Source: Ureibacillus endophyticus (GTDB lineage: Bacteria; Bacillota; Bacilli; Bacillales_A; Planococcaceae). From it: DNA of 46,967 nt. The position numbers were made by a program, and so were the translations under genes. Shown piece after piece: positions 35,875 to 44,710 of this stretch; position 1 is the first letter of the stretch, and every line of letters starts with the position of its first letter. The notes under the pieces were generated by a model, which searched no databases, was not told the origin of the DNA, and saw only the letters and a program-made list of their open reading frames with translations. The stretch is taken from contig NZ_RBZN01000027.1 of assembly GCF_003628435.1 (NCBI RefSeq), positions 1 through 46,967 of the forward strand, in the 5' to 3' direction.

Positions 35875-36810
35875 TTAGTCGTGATGTAATTCCATTGCCA
35901 CTTCTGGATTTTTTTCAACTTCATGCAATTTGTTGAATGAGGCAATAGCTACTTCTACCATTTCATCTTTTGGTTCTTTTGTAGTTAATAATTGAAGCCA
36001 TAAACCTGGATAACCAAGATACTTTAATACTGGAATTTCTCTAAATGCATTTGTAATCTGAAGTACTTCAAAGGAAATACCAAGTACAACAGGAATTAAT
36101 AATATTCGAATGACTAAACGTAACCATAATGGATCTGTTGGAAAGAAGAAGTACACAAACATACCAATGATTACAGTGAATAAAATAAAACTTGATCCGC
36201 AACGATAATGTAAACGAGATTGTTTTTGAACATTTTCGACTGTTAGTTCCAGCCCGTTTTCGTAACAATTAATAACTTTATGTTCAGCTCCATGATATTG
36301 AAAAACCCTTTTAATTAGTGGTGTCATGGAGATAATATATAAATAAGCAAGTAGTAAAATTAGTTTGAAGCCAGTCTCTAAAAATATTTGTGGATATTTA
36401 CCTGTTACCCATGGAGAAAATAATTCTGCTAAAAATACAGGTACCAATGTAAAGACGAATTTTCCAAATAAAAATGAAATAACCCCAACTACTGCTACAC
36501 CTAATATCATTTGAAGTTTTGACATTTCACCTTCAGATTCCTCTTCTTCACCGGGATCCATGTCATAACGTTCACTTGCGAATTGTAAATGTTTTGCACC
36601 TAAACCAGATGATTCGATTAACGCAACTACACCGCGAATGAATGGGAATTTCTTTAACTTTTGAAAAATCGGTTTTTGGGGTTTTTTAGCATAATAATAT
36701 TCGATCGATTGATCATTTCTACGTACAGCTGTAACTGTATGGTCTTTTCCTCCGAACATTACACCTTCTAAAAGTGCTTGTCCACCATAAACAGGTGCTT
36801 GATTACTCAA
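35875..36810 (-). CDS. yqhQ: DUF1385 membrane protein YqhQ
   Basis: The 311-residue product opens VYGGQALLEGVMFGGKDH, a DUF1385 signature, followed by a basic linker and about five membrane segments. FQYHGAEHKVINCYENG near 168 and HYRCGSSFILFTVIIG near 205 are further conserved blocks, with His, Glu and Cys that could bind metal. Function unknown. Divergent from yqhR, 132 bases away; it matches B. subtilis YqhQ in size. Confidence 0.9.
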   Translation of the reverse strand: MSNQAPVYGGQALLEGVMFGGKDHTVTAVRRNDQSIEYYYAKKPQKPIFQKLKKFPFIRGVVALIESSGLGAKHLQFASERYDMDPGEEEESEGEMSKLQMILGVAVVGVISFLFGKFVFTLVPVFLAELFSPWVTGKYPQIFLETGFKLILLLAYLYIISMTPLIKRVFQYHGAEHKVINCYENGLELTVENVQKQSRLHYRCGSSFILFTVIIGMFVYFFFPTDPLWLRLVIRILLIPVVLGISFEVLQITNAFREIPVLKYLGYPGLWLQLLTTKEPKDEMVEVAIASFNKLHEVEKNPEVAMELHHD

Positions 36811-36942
36811 TTTATGTACACCACTCTCTCAAAATATAAAACTTGTAACTATACTATTGTACTAAATTTTCTCCAAAACCTCTACCCAAGCGTATAATGA
36901 ATTTTGTTAATGGCGAAACTTATGGAAAAAGAGGTGTTGAAA

Positions 36943-37395
36943 ATGATTTACTTAGCAGTAACCACGAGTGTTTTTGCTGCTCTTTTTCTGACATTGTCAT
37001 TAAAACTTTTATCACTATTTCATTTTATTAAATGGAGTCCTGTTGGTTACACAAAGGAATGGGGGATATTAGTTCACAATCATTGGTCGATTAAATGGCT
37101 ATTTTTAATCATTATGATTTTCCTTATTACCCTCATTTTATATTTTATCATGCAATATGTAGCCCTTGTACCGCATTTTTTCACGTCTCTCGTAATCGGT
37201 GCAGTATTAGCTCTTATTGTTGAATGGGTTATTTTTGATTTACCTGCAGAACTATCATCATTTAAAAAATTATCGATTCCGTTTATGGTAGTAGTTATTA
37301 TTACAGCACGATTTGTTTTCGAAACTGCTGCGTATCATTACAGAGCGCATGGAGAACGAAATAAGTTGCCGTATAAAGACTCTGTGATAAAATAA
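36943..37395 (+). CDS. yqhR: YqhR family membrane protein
   Basis: The 150-residue product has four membrane segments and conserved LLSLFHFIKWSPVGYTKEW. AAAGAGGTG at 36928-36936 selects the ATG at 36943; an upstream in-frame start at 36904 lacks a ribosome site. It lies 40 bases before aroQ and is probably cotranscribed with aroQ, the peptidase and efp. Function unknown. Confidence 0.82.
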   Translation: MIYLAVTTSVFAALFLTLSLKLLSLFHFIKWSPVGYTKEWGILVHNHWSIKWLFLIIMIFLITLILYFIMQYVALVPHFFTSLVIGAVLALIVEWVIFDLPAELSSFKKLSIPFMVVVIITARFVFETAAYHYRAHGERNKLPYKDSVIK

Positions 37396-37435
37396 AAAAA
37401 GGTGGTAATTTTCGTTAAAAAAGGAGAATCACGCT

Positions 37436-37864
37436 ATGAATCTATTAGTATTAAACGGTCCGAATTTAAATAGATTAGGCAAAAGGGAGCCTGAAATTTA
37501 CGGCAGTGAAACGTTAGAAGATGTAAAAAATAAATGTGTTACTCTAGCTGCACAATTTAACGCAAATCTAGAATTTAAACAATCAAATCATGAAGGCGAG
37601 TTGATCGACTGGCTTCATGAAGCGGAGGATAGTGGGGTGGATGGCATCGTTTTTAATCCCGGTGCCTATACTCACACTAGTATCGCCTTACGTGATGCCA
37701 TTGCTGCTATAAATGTCCCCGTTATAGAAGTACATATATCCAATATACATAAACGTGAAGAATTTCGACATGAATCGAAACTTGCAGCAGAATGTGTTGG
37801 TCAAATTACAGGGTTGGGGACATTCGGGTATGAATTAGCCCTAAGAAAGTTTTTACAACAATAA
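37436..37864 (+). CDS. aroQ: 3-Dehydroquinate dehydratase, type II
   Basis: Converts 3-dehydroquinate to 3-dehydroshikimate in the shikimate pathway. The 142-residue product has [17 protein letters not shown] (with the catalytic Tyr near 23), [13 protein letters not shown] near 62, [16 protein letters not shown] near 75 and [17 protein letters not shown] near 99. GGAGAA lies before the ATG. It lies 16 bases before the peptidase gene. Confidence 0.96.
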   Translation: MNLLVLNGPNLNRLGKREPEIYGSETLEDVKNKCVTLAAQFNANLEFKQSNHEGELIDWLHEAEDSGVDGIVFNPGAYTHTSIALRDAIAAINVPVIEVHISNIHKREEFRHESKLAAECVGQITGLGTFGYELALRKFLQQ

Positions 37865-37880
37865 AAAGGGGATGTTTTTT

Positions 37881-38942
37881 ATGATTAAACTTGAAAAATT
37901 ACGTAAAGCGTTGATTGACGAAAATGTTGATGCGATTTTAATTACAAATCAATATAACCGCCGCTATATGACAGGTTTTACAGGAACAGCAGGAGTAGCA
38001 ATTGTTTCTCAAAATGATGCAGTTTTTATTACAGATTTCCGCTATACAGAGCAGGCAAAAAAACAAGTACAAAATTACCGAATTGTCCAACACGAAGGTA
38101 TTCTGTTTAAAGAAGTAGCAAATCAAGTTGAAAAAATGGGGATTAAAACGTTAGGTTTTGAGAAAGATACTATGACATACGGGGTTTATGAAAATTATAA
38201 GTCCTTATTAAAAGCTAACTTAGTACCTCTTTCTGGGTTAATTGAAAAAATTCGCTTGATAAAGAACGAACAAGAGATTAATATTATTAAGGTTGCATGT
38301 GAAATTGCAGATCAAGCATTTACTCACATTTTAGAGTTTATTAAGCCAGGAAAAACTGAGCTTGAAGTGTCGAATGAATTGGAATTTTTCATGCGTAAAC
38401 AAGGTGCACAGGCGTCATCTTTTGACACTATCGTTGCAAGTGGTGTGCGTAGCGCTCTTCCACATGGTGTTGCAACAAACAAGACGATAGAAAAAGGTGA
38501 TTTTGTAACCCTTGATTTCGGTGCATTATACAATGGCTATGTCTCTGATATAACTCGTACAATTGCAGTTGGGCAACCGTCTGACCAATTGATTGAAATG
38601 TACAATACTGTATTACAGTCTCAACTGCTTGCTTTAGAAAAAGTTGGACCTGGTATGACTGGAATCGAAGCGGATGCCATTGCTCGTGATTACCTAACTT
38701 CCAAAGGTTATGGCGAAGCATTTGGACATTCTACTGGTCACGGTATCGGTTTAGAAGTACATGAAGGACCAGCACTTTCATCGCGTTCTGAAACGGTTTT
38801 AGAACCAAATATGGTTGTGACAATTGAACCAGGCATTTATTTACCAGGAATCGGTGGAGTACGTATTGAAGACGATGTTTTAATCACAGAAACAGGTAAT
38901 GAAAAATTAACGCATTCGAAAAAGGAATTAATTATTTTGTAA
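37881..38942 (+). CDS. yqhT: Xaa-Pro aminopeptidase family protein
   Basis: Removes N-terminal residues before proline. The 353-residue product has an N-terminal creatinase-like domain (1-120) and a C-terminal pita-bread metallopeptidase fold with the two-metal site: [16 protein letters not shown] near 213, [13 protein letters not shown] near 287, [16 protein letters not shown] near 315. The ATG at 37881 is 10 bases after AGGGG and gives the same length as YqhT of B. subtilis; an ATG at 37872 touches the ribosome site. Confidence 0.94.
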   Translation: MIKLEKLRKALIDENVDAILITNQYNRRYMTGFTGTAGVAIVSQNDAVFITDFRYTEQAKKQVQNYRIVQHEGILFKEVANQVEKMGIKTLGFEKDTMTYGVYENYKSLLKANLVPLSGLIEKIRLIKNEQEINIIKVACEIADQAFTHILEFIKPGKTELEVSNELEFFMRKQGAQASSFDTIVASGVRSALPHGVATNKTIEKGDFVTLDFGALYNGYVSDITRTIAVGQPSDQLIEMYNTVLQSQLLALEKVGPGMTGIEADAIARDYLTSKGYGEAFGHSTGHGIGLEVHEGPALSSRSETVLEPNMVVTIEPGIYLPGIGGVRIEDDVLITETGNEKLTHSKKELIIL

Positions 38943-38955
38943 TGGAGGAAAACTC

Positions 38956-39513
38956 ATGATTTCAGTAAACGATTTTCGTACTGGTTTAACAATTATGATT
39001 GACGGCCAGTTATATCGTGTTTTAGATTTCCAACACGTTAAACCAGGTAAAGGTGCGGCATTTGTACGCTCAAAATTACGTAACTTACGTAACGGTAACG
39101 TAACAGAAAAAACATTCCGTGCTGGTGAGAAAGTAGAAAAAGCTCAAATTGATAACCGTAAAATGCAATATTTATATGCACAAGGTGATTCTCACGTGTT
39201 CATGGACATGGAATCTTACGAACAAACAGAATTAGCAAGTGCTCAAATTGAAGATGAATTAAAATATCTTCTTGAAAATATGGAAGTTTATATTCAATCA
39301 TTCCAAGGTGAAATGCTAGGTGTAGAATTACCAAATACAGTAGTTCTTGAAGTTAAAGAAACTGAACCTGGTATTAAAGGTGATACTGCTTCAGGTGGTT
39401 CTAAACCAGCTACAATGGAAACAGGACTAGTTGTTCAAGTTCCATTCTTCGTTAATGAAGGGGATAAACTTATTATCAATACAACTGACGGATCATACGT
39501 ATCTCGTGCATAA
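38956..39513 (+). CDS. efp: Translation elongation factor P
   Basis: Rescues ribosomes stalled at polyproline. The 185-residue product has the three beta-barrel domains, with the tip loop [10 protein letters not shown] where Lys32 is the known modification site. ATGGAGG precedes the ATG. It lies 13 bases after the peptidase gene, so it is the last gene of the yqhR-aroQ-yqhT-efp series. In B. subtilis efp is followed by yqhV and then spoIIIAA; here spoIIIAC follows instead. Confidence 0.97.
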   Translation: MISVNDFRTGLTIMIDGQLYRVLDFQHVKPGKGAAFVRSKLRNLRNGNVTEKTFRAGEKVEKAQIDNRKMQYLYAQGDSHVFMDMESYEQTELASAQIEDELKYLLENMEVYIQSFQGEMLGVELPNTVVLEVKETEPGIKGDTASGGSKPATMETGLVVQVPFFVNEGDKLIINTTDGSYVSRA

Positions 39514-39520
39514 TACTATT

Positions 39521-39566
39521 AAAAACAGTGATAAACAAATTTTGTTTATTACTGTTTTTATTTTTT
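39521..39566 (+). terminator. Terminator of efp
   Basis: The 19-base arms at 39521-39539 and 39541-39559 are complementary but for one G-U pair, followed by a T run. Confidence 0.88.
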
Positions 39567-39640
39567 GCGTATTTAGAAAATATTATTTTAAAAGTTAATA
39601 ACTATGAAGCGCTCGTATTCTAGAATTTAACTATTAACCA

Positions 39641-39668
39641 GTCATCTAAAAAAATAGATGGCTTTTTT
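39641..39668 (+). terminator. Second terminator-like hairpin before spoIIIAC
   Basis: GTCATCTA at 39641-39648 pairs with TAGATGGC at 39655-39662 (one G-U), followed by six T residues. With the efp terminator it isolates the spoIIIA locus from read-through. Confidence 0.75.
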
Positions 39669-39679
39669 AGTTTGGACAG

Positions 39680-39708
39680 GTCTATTTAGTTGAACAAGCT
39701 CATATATT
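39680..39708 (+). promoter_or_regulatory. Predicted sigma-E promoter of the spoIIIA locus
   Basis: GTCTATT at 39680-39686 (-35) and CATATATT at 39701-39708 (-10) are 14 bases apart, the sigma-E spacing. The consensus is about GTCATATT and CATACAAT, so each box has one to two changes. The expected transcript starts only a few bases before the ribosome site AAGGAGG at 39718-39724. Confidence 0.65.
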
Positions 39709-39731
39709 GCCTTACACAAGGAGGCGTCGTA

Positions 39732-39938
39732 ATGGAGTTATCGGACGTTTTGCGAGTAGCTGGGGTAGGGCTCATCATTGCTTTACTTCATGTTTTCTTT
39801 GAGCAAATCGGCAAAAAGGAATTTTCATTTTTTCTATTTTTTATTGCATACCTATATATAACTGCAGAACTAATAAGATTTTTACGGCTTTTCTTTGACG
39901 ATATCTTGACATTCTTCCAATGGCTCAATTTAAGCTAG
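39732..39938 (+). CDS. spoIIIAC: Stage III sporulation protein AC
   Basis: Small membrane protein of the mother-cell side of the SpoIIIA-SpoIIQ channel. The 68-residue product, VAGVGLIIALLHVFFEQIGK, has the same length as B. subtilis SpoIIIAC (68). AAGGAGG at 39718-39724 selects the ATG at 39732 over an in-frame start at 39690. It is the first gene of the locus here because AA and AB are not present upstream. Confidence 0.88.
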   Translation: MELSDVLRVAGVGLIIALLHVFFEQIGKKEFSFFLFFIAYLYITAELIRFLRLFFDDILTFFQWLNLS

Positions 39939-39945
39939 GTACCCT

Positions 39946-40323
39946 ATGAACTATTTAATGTATGCCGTAATCCTAATTTTACTTCTAATATTCATTAAAG
40001 AAACGATCCATAAACTACACGGACTATTTGTTATCATTTTCTTTTTCGTACTACTATATTTCTTACTGTCGGTGCTCGCCATTCCATTCGTAGAGCAGCT
40101 TCTTTCATATGTTTCATCAGTGCCCTATGTAACCCAGCTTGTGTACTCTGCACTTTTTTATCAGATAGGATTGTTTTTTCAATCATTATTTGATGAAGAG
40201 GAATACGAAACATTTGGTGAACTCGTGATGTTTTCGGTACGAATTGTACTACTATTTTATTGGACTAGCGAATTTGCAAAAGTACTTTCGAATTTCTCGT
40301 CAATTTTAGAAAAGCTTCAGTAA
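39946..40323 (+). CDS. spoIIIAD: Stage III sporulation protein AD
   Basis: The 125-residue product has three or four membrane segments and ends in a short tail; the family length is about 133. It lies 7 bases after spoIIIAC, the usual order. The ribosome site is weak, so translation is probably coupled to AC. Its role in the channel is not known in detail. Confidence 0.85.
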   Translation: MNYLMYAVILILLLIFIKETIHKLHGLFVIIFFFVLLYFLLSVLAIPFVEQLLSYVSSVPYVTQLVYSALFYQIGLFFQSLFDEEEYETFGELVMFSVRIVLLFYWTSEFAKVLSNFSSILEKLQ

Positions 40324-40335
40324 GGGGCTTTGACA

Positions 40336-41247
40336 ATGAATGATCTACTTAATGTTTTTATCGATCCACTAAAATTAGCTGGACAATCTATCATTCTAGT
40401 AATGACTTACACCATACTATTTTTAGTACTCGAAGCGTTTATCCCCAAATTTAAAAAATGGGCTGACACGTTATTTATTATTGTACTCATACTAACACTC
40501 GGACAAACGGTGATGGATTCATTTTCATTAATGGGACAATTGGTCAACGTTGCTTCAGATTTCTTTTTAGGAGTTACACCAATATTAACGTCTTTATTAG
40601 TAGTTTTAAATTCGGTGTTTTCATTTATTGCATGGAGTCCGGTAATCCTCTTTATATTCGAAATGCTAATGTTACTTTGTAAAAATATTTTAATCCCTGC
40701 TGTCACTGTGGCGCTGGTGCTTGATTTTTGTACAAGGTTTATTCAAGATATTAGTTTTTCGAAAGCGTCGGATTTAATTCGCGGCTCCGTCATGACAATG
40801 ATTACGGCTTTATTAATTGCTATGGTAACGGTTCTATCATTTACTGGTGTAGCTTTCTTCACAATTGACCAAGCAATTGCAAGTCCAGCGAAAAAAGTAA
40901 TTGAACAAACAATACCAATTGTTGGTTCACTGATTGTTGAAGGATTTTCAATCTTTCAGAAATATCAATCCACTGCGACAACTGTAGCAGGCTTTAGTGC
41001 TATGACCGCTTTTTGGATTGCCGCTTTTTTCCCAGCAGGAAAACTATTAATTCATGCATTGACTTTTAAGTTTTTAGCTGCAATTGTTGAACCGTTTACG
41101 GGTGGAACCATTAGCGGGCTATTAGACGATGTTGGAAAATCATTATTACTACTTTGTGCAGTTGCAATTCTTCTAGGCATTGCCTTTGTATTTATCTGGT
41201 TAATTCTAATGGTCATTATGCAACTAGGGGTGGGGAAAAGTTTTTGA
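40336..41247 (+). CDS. spoIIIAE: Stage III sporulation protein AE, N-terminally short
   Basis: The 303-residue product has about eight membrane segments and the family core (TAFWIAAFFPAGKLLIHALT, EPFTGGTISGLLDDVGKS). SpoIIIAE of B. subtilis is about 399 residues with a signal peptide and a soluble N-terminal region of about 90 residues; that region is not present, and it cannot hide upstream because spoIIIAD ends 12 bases before the start. AGGGG precedes the ATG at 40336. It overlaps the AF remnant by 4 bases. Confidence 0.82.
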   Translation: MNDLLNVFIDPLKLAGQSIILVMTYTILFLVLEAFIPKFKKWADTLFIIVLILTLGQTVMDSFSLMGQLVNVASDFFLGVTPILTSLLVVLNSVFSFIAWSPVILFIFEMLMLLCKNILIPAVTVALVLDFCTRFIQDISFSKASDLIRGSVMTMITALLIAMVTVLSFTGVAFFTIDQAIASPAKKVIEQTIPIVGSLIVEGFSIFQKYQSTATTVAGFSAMTAFWIAAFFPAGKLLIHALTFKFLAAIVEPFTGGTISGLLDDVGKSLLLLCAVAILLGIAFVFIWLILMVIMQLGVGKSF

Positions 41248-41381
41248 TCAAACTCATTGCGATTATTCTAATAGGAAAATGTTTATTGCTCTTAGCTGAT
41301 GAAAAAGATGTTCTTGTCTATGTAAAACTAGCAACACTGCTAATTTTTATTACAACAATGTTAGATTTTCTTAAACTTTAA
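41244..41381 (+). CDS. spoIIIAF: Spore protein AF remnant, two-helix only
   Basis: TTG start overlapping the spoIIIAE stop (TTGA), 45 residues: IKLIAIILIGKCLLLLA, a short turn, YVKLATLLIFITTMLDFLKL. This is the hydrophobic hairpin of SpoIIIAF, whose usual length is about 206 residues, with a C-terminal ring-building domain that is absent here. The position between AE and AG supports the name. The sequence is short, so the match cannot be proved by eye. Confidence 0.6.
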   Translation: MIKLIAIILIGKCLLLLADEKDVLVYVKLATLLIFITTMLDFLKL

Positions 41382-41411
41382 TTCATACTGTTGGGACTAG
41401 CTTCATACAAT
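41382..41411 (+). promoter_or_regulatory. Predicted internal sigma-E promoter
   Basis: TTCATACT at 41382-41389 (-35 like GTCATATT) and CATACAAT at 41404-41411 (exact -10 consensus) are separated by 14 bases. It starts immediately after the stop of the AF remnant. An internal sigma-E promoter serving spoIIIAG and spoIIIAH has been reported in the B. subtilis spoIIIA locus, so the two layouts agree. Confidence 0.8.
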
Positions 41412-41428
41412 GTGTTGAAACATGAAAC

Positions 41429-41479
41429 TTTGTTCAGTGCAACCCCATACAGACTGTATTACTTAACTTACTGAACAAA
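41429..41479. repeat. Inverted repeat in the AF-AG gap
   Basis: TTTGTTCAGT at 41429-41438 is complementary to ACTGAACAAA at 41470-41479, with a 31-base spacer. A second hairpin, ACGCCTA with TAGGCGT, lies at about 41502-41519. Neither has a T run. They may shape the leader of the internal promoter, or mark where spoIIIAF sequence was lost. Confidence 0.6.
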
Positions 41480-41548
41480 ACATTTAATTATATAAACGCC
41501 TATTGATTAGGCGTCTTGAATGGAAGGGGGGCGCTCGTTAGAGGTGAG

Positions 41549-41953
41549 GTGGAAAAGAAATGGACAAAGCAAAAATTAATCTTTATTCCGATTGCATTAA
41601 TAGTGTTCATTGCGTACATTTCTGTAACGTTTAATGATCCAAAGGGTGAGCAGTATGATACATCAACAGCTGAAGGAAAACTTGAACAAACATTAAGCCA
41701 AATTCAAGGTGTTGGACAAGTTAAGGTTTACTTCCATTATGATGAAAATACGACAAAAACATCTGGAGATAGTTTACTAGATTTTAGTTCAACAAGTAAA
41801 AAGCCAAGTGTATCAGGATTGCTCGTTGTATCCGAAGGGGCGTCTGACCCAAGCATTCAACAGAAACTTTTAGAAACTATCAGTCGAGTAATGCAAATGC
41901 CTACTCACAGAATTATGATTGTACCGATGGAGAGTAAAGGAGATGAACAATGA
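41549..41953 (+). CDS. spoIIIAG: Stage III sporulation protein AG, short
   Basis: The 134-residue product has one membrane segment (KLIFIPIALIVFIAYISV) and then the ring-forming domain. SpoIIIAG of B. subtilis is about 229 residues, and what is missing is probably the insertion of the ring domain. The start is uncertain: GTG 41549 follows AGAGG by four bases, TTG 41516 is the only other in-frame start. It overlaps spoIIIAH by 4 bases. Confidence 0.8.
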   Translation: MEKKWTKQKLIFIPIALIVFIAYISVTFNDPKGEQYDTSTAEGKLEQTLSQIQGVGQVKVYFHYDENTTKTSGDSLLDFSSTSKKPSVSGLLVVSEGASDPSIQQKLLETISRVMQMPTHRIMIVPMESKGDEQ

Positions 41954-42492
41954 AAGTAAAAAGAAGAACAGTATGGTTATTAACGCTTTTGAGTTTAGCG
42001 GCTGTGATTTCAGTTTACTATGTATTTGAACCTAATCGTGATGTGGATCTGTTAACAATCTTTACAGATGACACATTACAAGAAACAACTTTAACAAGTG
42101 TAGATGACAAAGAAATTACAACAACGACTTCAGAAAGTTATTTATTTGATGAAATGCGTATGGAAAAAAGTAACGAACGTAGTAAAATAAGAGAGCAGCT
42201 TACTCAAAAAATTGCTTCAGATCAGTACACAGCTGAGGAGAAAAATGAAGCATTTAATGAAATGAATGCATTAATTGAACAAGAATCGTCTGAAGCAATG
42301 CTTGAAATGTTAATTGAGTCGCTTGGTTATTCTGATGCGTTAGTACGAGTTGAAGATGAGAAAGTAGCTGTTACTGTATTATCAGATGAAATTTCAAAAC
42401 AACAGGCGAATGAAATTATCTTTATCGTACGCTCTGAGTTGGAAGATATAAGTGATGTATCAGTAAGTGTTTCATCAAATTATTACAATTAA
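41950..42492 (+). CDS. spoIIIAH: Stage III sporulation protein AH
   Basis: Docks with SpoIIQ across the intermembrane space between mother cell and forespore. The 180-residue product has a membrane segment near 8-25, an acidic helical stretch and a YscJ-like ring domain at about 95-175; B. subtilis SpoIIIAH has 218 residues. The ATG overlaps the spoIIIAG stop by 4 bases. A strong terminator follows, so the locus ends here. Confidence 0.88.
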   Translation: MKVKRRTVWLLTLLSLAAVISVYYVFEPNRDVDLLTIFTDDTLQETTLTSVDDKEITTTTSESYLFDEMRMEKSNERSKIREQLTQKIASDQYTAEEKNEAFNEMNALIEQESSEAMLEMLIESLGYSDALVRVEDEKVAVTVLSDEISKQQANEIIFIVRSELEDISDVSVSVSSNYYN

Positions 42493-42532
42493 TAGTTTAT
42501 TGATATAATAATGTTATATAACAGAAATTACG

Positions 42533-42569
42533 CAGTGCTTTCGTTTACGCAACGAAAGCACTGTTTTTT
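42533..42569 (+). terminator. Terminator of the spoIIIA locus
   Basis: CAGTGCTTTCGTT at 42533-42545 pairs with AACGAAAGCACTG at 42551-42563, followed by six T residues. Confidence 0.9.
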
Positions 42570-42671
42570 ACGTAAAATTTATAAAATTAAAATTATTTGT
42601 TTCAAAAGTTCAAAAAAAATTATAAAATAGGTTTTGTAATTAATTTAAAAACCTAAGGGGTGTACACACAA

Positions 42672-43181
42672 ATGTTTAAAGTACAAGAATTAAGAGAAAT
42701 TATCAAATTAGTGGATGGCTCATCAATCGATGAATTCGTTTATGAAAACGATGGTGCTAAAATTAAATTGAAAAAAAGTAATGGTGTAGTAACTGAAGTT
42801 GTTGCTCCTAAGAAAGAAGCAGCTCCTGTTGTACAACAAGGTACAGTGGCAGCGGCTCCAGCACCAGCTCCAGTAGCTCCAAAAGCTGAAGAAAAAGTAG
42901 AAGAGCCTAAAGCTGCTGCACCAGTTGCTGATGATGCATCTTTACATAAAATTACTTCTCCAATGGTAGGAACTTTCTATCAAGCTCCATCACCAGATGC
43001 TCCTGCTTATGTAAAAGTTGGAGATAAAGTTGGAGAAGAAACAATTGTATGTATCGTAGAAGCAATGAAATTATTCAACGAAATCGAAGCAGAAATTAAA
43101 GGTGAAATTGTAGAAATACTAGTGAAAGACGGTCAACTAGTAGAATACGGTCAACCACTATTCTTAGTGAAACCTGAGTAA
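42672..43181 (+). CDS. accB: Biotin carboxyl carrier protein of acetyl-CoA carboxylase
   Basis: Carries CO2 on biotin between AccC and AccAD, making malonyl-CoA. The 169-residue product has an N-terminal helix, an Ala/Pro-rich mobile linker (about 50-95) and a C-terminal biotinyl domain with EAMKLFNEI, where the Lys is biotinylated. AAGGGGTG upstream suits the ATG at 42672; a GTG at 42660 is in frame but sits on the ribosome site. It lies 14 bases before accC. Confidence 0.95.
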   Translation: MFKVQELREIIKLVDGSSIDEFVYENDGAKIKLKKSNGVVTEVVAPKKEAAPVVQQGTVAAAPAPAPVAPKAEEKVEEPKAAAPVADDASLHKITSPMVGTFYQAPSPDAPAYVKVGDKVGEETIVCIVEAMKLFNEIEAEIKGEIVEILVKDGQLVEYGQPLFLVKPE

Positions 43182-43195
43182 GGGGAGCTTCTATC

Positions 43196-44569
43196 ATGAA
43201 AAAAGTATTAATCGCAAACCGTGGTGAAATTGCAGTACGTATCATTCGTGCATGTAAAGAACTAGGTATCCAAACTGTAGCAGTATATTCTGAAGCTGAC
43301 GCGGAAGCACTTCATGTAAAATTAGCAGATGAAGCTTACTGCATCGGACCAAAATTATCAAAGGATTCTTATTTAAGTTTCCCAGCAGTATTAGGTGTAG
43401 CACAAAAAACTGGTGTTGATGGTATTCACCCAGGTTACGGTTTCTTAGCTGAAAACGCAGACTTTGCTGAAGCTTGTGAAAATGCTGGTATTAAATTTAT
43501 CGGTCCTTCTTCTGATTCAATTAAAATCATGGGGATTAAAGACGTTGCACGTTCTACAATGGAAGAAGCTGGTGTACCACTTGTTCCAGGGACAGGCATT
43601 GTTCCAGATATTGAAACAGGTAAAAAATGGGCAAGCGAAATTGGTTACCCAGTAATTATTAAAGCTACTGCAGGCGGTGGCGGTAAAGGTATCCGTGTTG
43701 CTCGTACAGAAGAAGAGTTAGTGAAAGGTATCGAAATTACGCAAAAAGAGGCTGCTGCAGCATTTGGTAACCCAGGCGTATACTTAGAAAAATTCATTGA
43801 ATTCTTCCGTCACTGTGAAATTCAAGTACTAGCAGATAGCCATGGCAATGTAGTTCATTTAGGTGAACGTGATTGTACGGTACAACGTCGTATGCAAAAA
43901 CTTGTTGAAGAAGCTCCATCTCCAGCATTATCTCCTGAACGTCGTGCTGAAATGGGCGCTGCGGCAGTTAAAGCTGCTCAAGCATGTGACTACGAAGGTG
44001 CAGGTACAATTGAGTTTATTTACGACTACCAAGCTGACAAATTCTACTTCATGGAAATGAACACTCGTATCCAAGTAGAACACCCAGTTACAGAAATGAT
44101 TACTGGTGTTGACTTAGTTCAACAACAATTAAAAATTGCTTCAGGTGAGAAATTACCATTCGCACAAGAAGATATTAAAATTAACGGTTGGGCAATTGAA
44201 TGTCGTATTAATGCAGAAAATGCATACAAAAACTTCATGCCTTCAGCTGGTACAGTAGACACTTATGTGACTCCAGGTGGTTATGGTGTACGTATTGACT
44301 CAGCAGTATATGCTGGCTATACAATTCCTCCATTCTACGATTCAATGGTTGCAAAACTAATTGTTCACGCTGATACTCGTGAGGAAGCAATTGCAAGAAT
44401 GAACCGTGCATTAAGTGAATTCGAAGTTTCAGGACCTGGAATTAACACAACAATTCCATTCCACCAAGCTTTAATGAATAATGAAGTTTTCCAATCAGGT
44501 AAATTCAATACGAAATTCCTTGAAGAAAACGATATTTTAAACGTGAAAAAAGAAGCAGTAACAAAATAA
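43196..44569 (+). CDS. accC: Biotin carboxylase of acetyl-CoA carboxylase
   Basis: ATP-dependent carboxylation of BCCP-biotin. The 457-residue product has the N-terminal [20 protein letters not shown], the ATP-grasp glycine loop [12 protein letters not shown] near 160 and the active-site run [17 protein letters not shown] near 287, where the Glu and Arg are catalytic. GGGGAG precedes the ATG. A terminator follows 9 bases after the stop, so accB-accC is a two-gene operon. Confidence 0.97.
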   Translation: MKKVLIANRGEIAVRIIRACKELGIQTVAVYSEADAEALHVKLADEAYCIGPKLSKDSYLSFPAVLGVAQKTGVDGIHPGYGFLAENADFAEACENAGIKFIGPSSDSIKIMGIKDVARSTMEEAGVPLVPGTGIVPDIETGKKWASEIGYPVIIKATAGGGGKGIRVARTEEELVKGIEITQKEAAAAFGNPGVYLEKFIEFFRHCEIQVLADSHGNVVHLGERDCTVQRRMQKLVEEAPSPALSPERRAEMGAAAVKAAQACDYEGAGTIEFIYDYQADKFYFMEMNTRIQVEHPVTEMITGVDLVQQQLKIASGEKLPFAQEDIKINGWAIECRINAENAYKNFMPSAGTVDTYVTPGGYGVRIDSAVYAGYTIPPFYDSMVAKLIVHADTREEAIARMNRALSEFEVSGPGINTTIPFHQALMNNEVFQSGKFNTKFLEENDILNVKKEAVTK

Positions 44570-44578
44570 AACTTTTTA

Positions 44579-44617
44579 AGAGATTTTCTCATACTTTTGA
44601 GAAAATCTCTTTTTTTT
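44579..44617 (+). terminator. Terminator of accB-accC
   Basis: AGAGATTTTCTC at 44579-44590 pairs perfectly with 44599-44610, followed by seven T residues. Confidence 0.9.
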
Positions 44618-44710
44618 ATCAAAATGCGATTTTTCGAATATATAAGTGCAAATAAATGAATGAAATGAGAAATCGTCTTATACTTAAAAATAGAAGGGAG
44701 TGGACAAACT

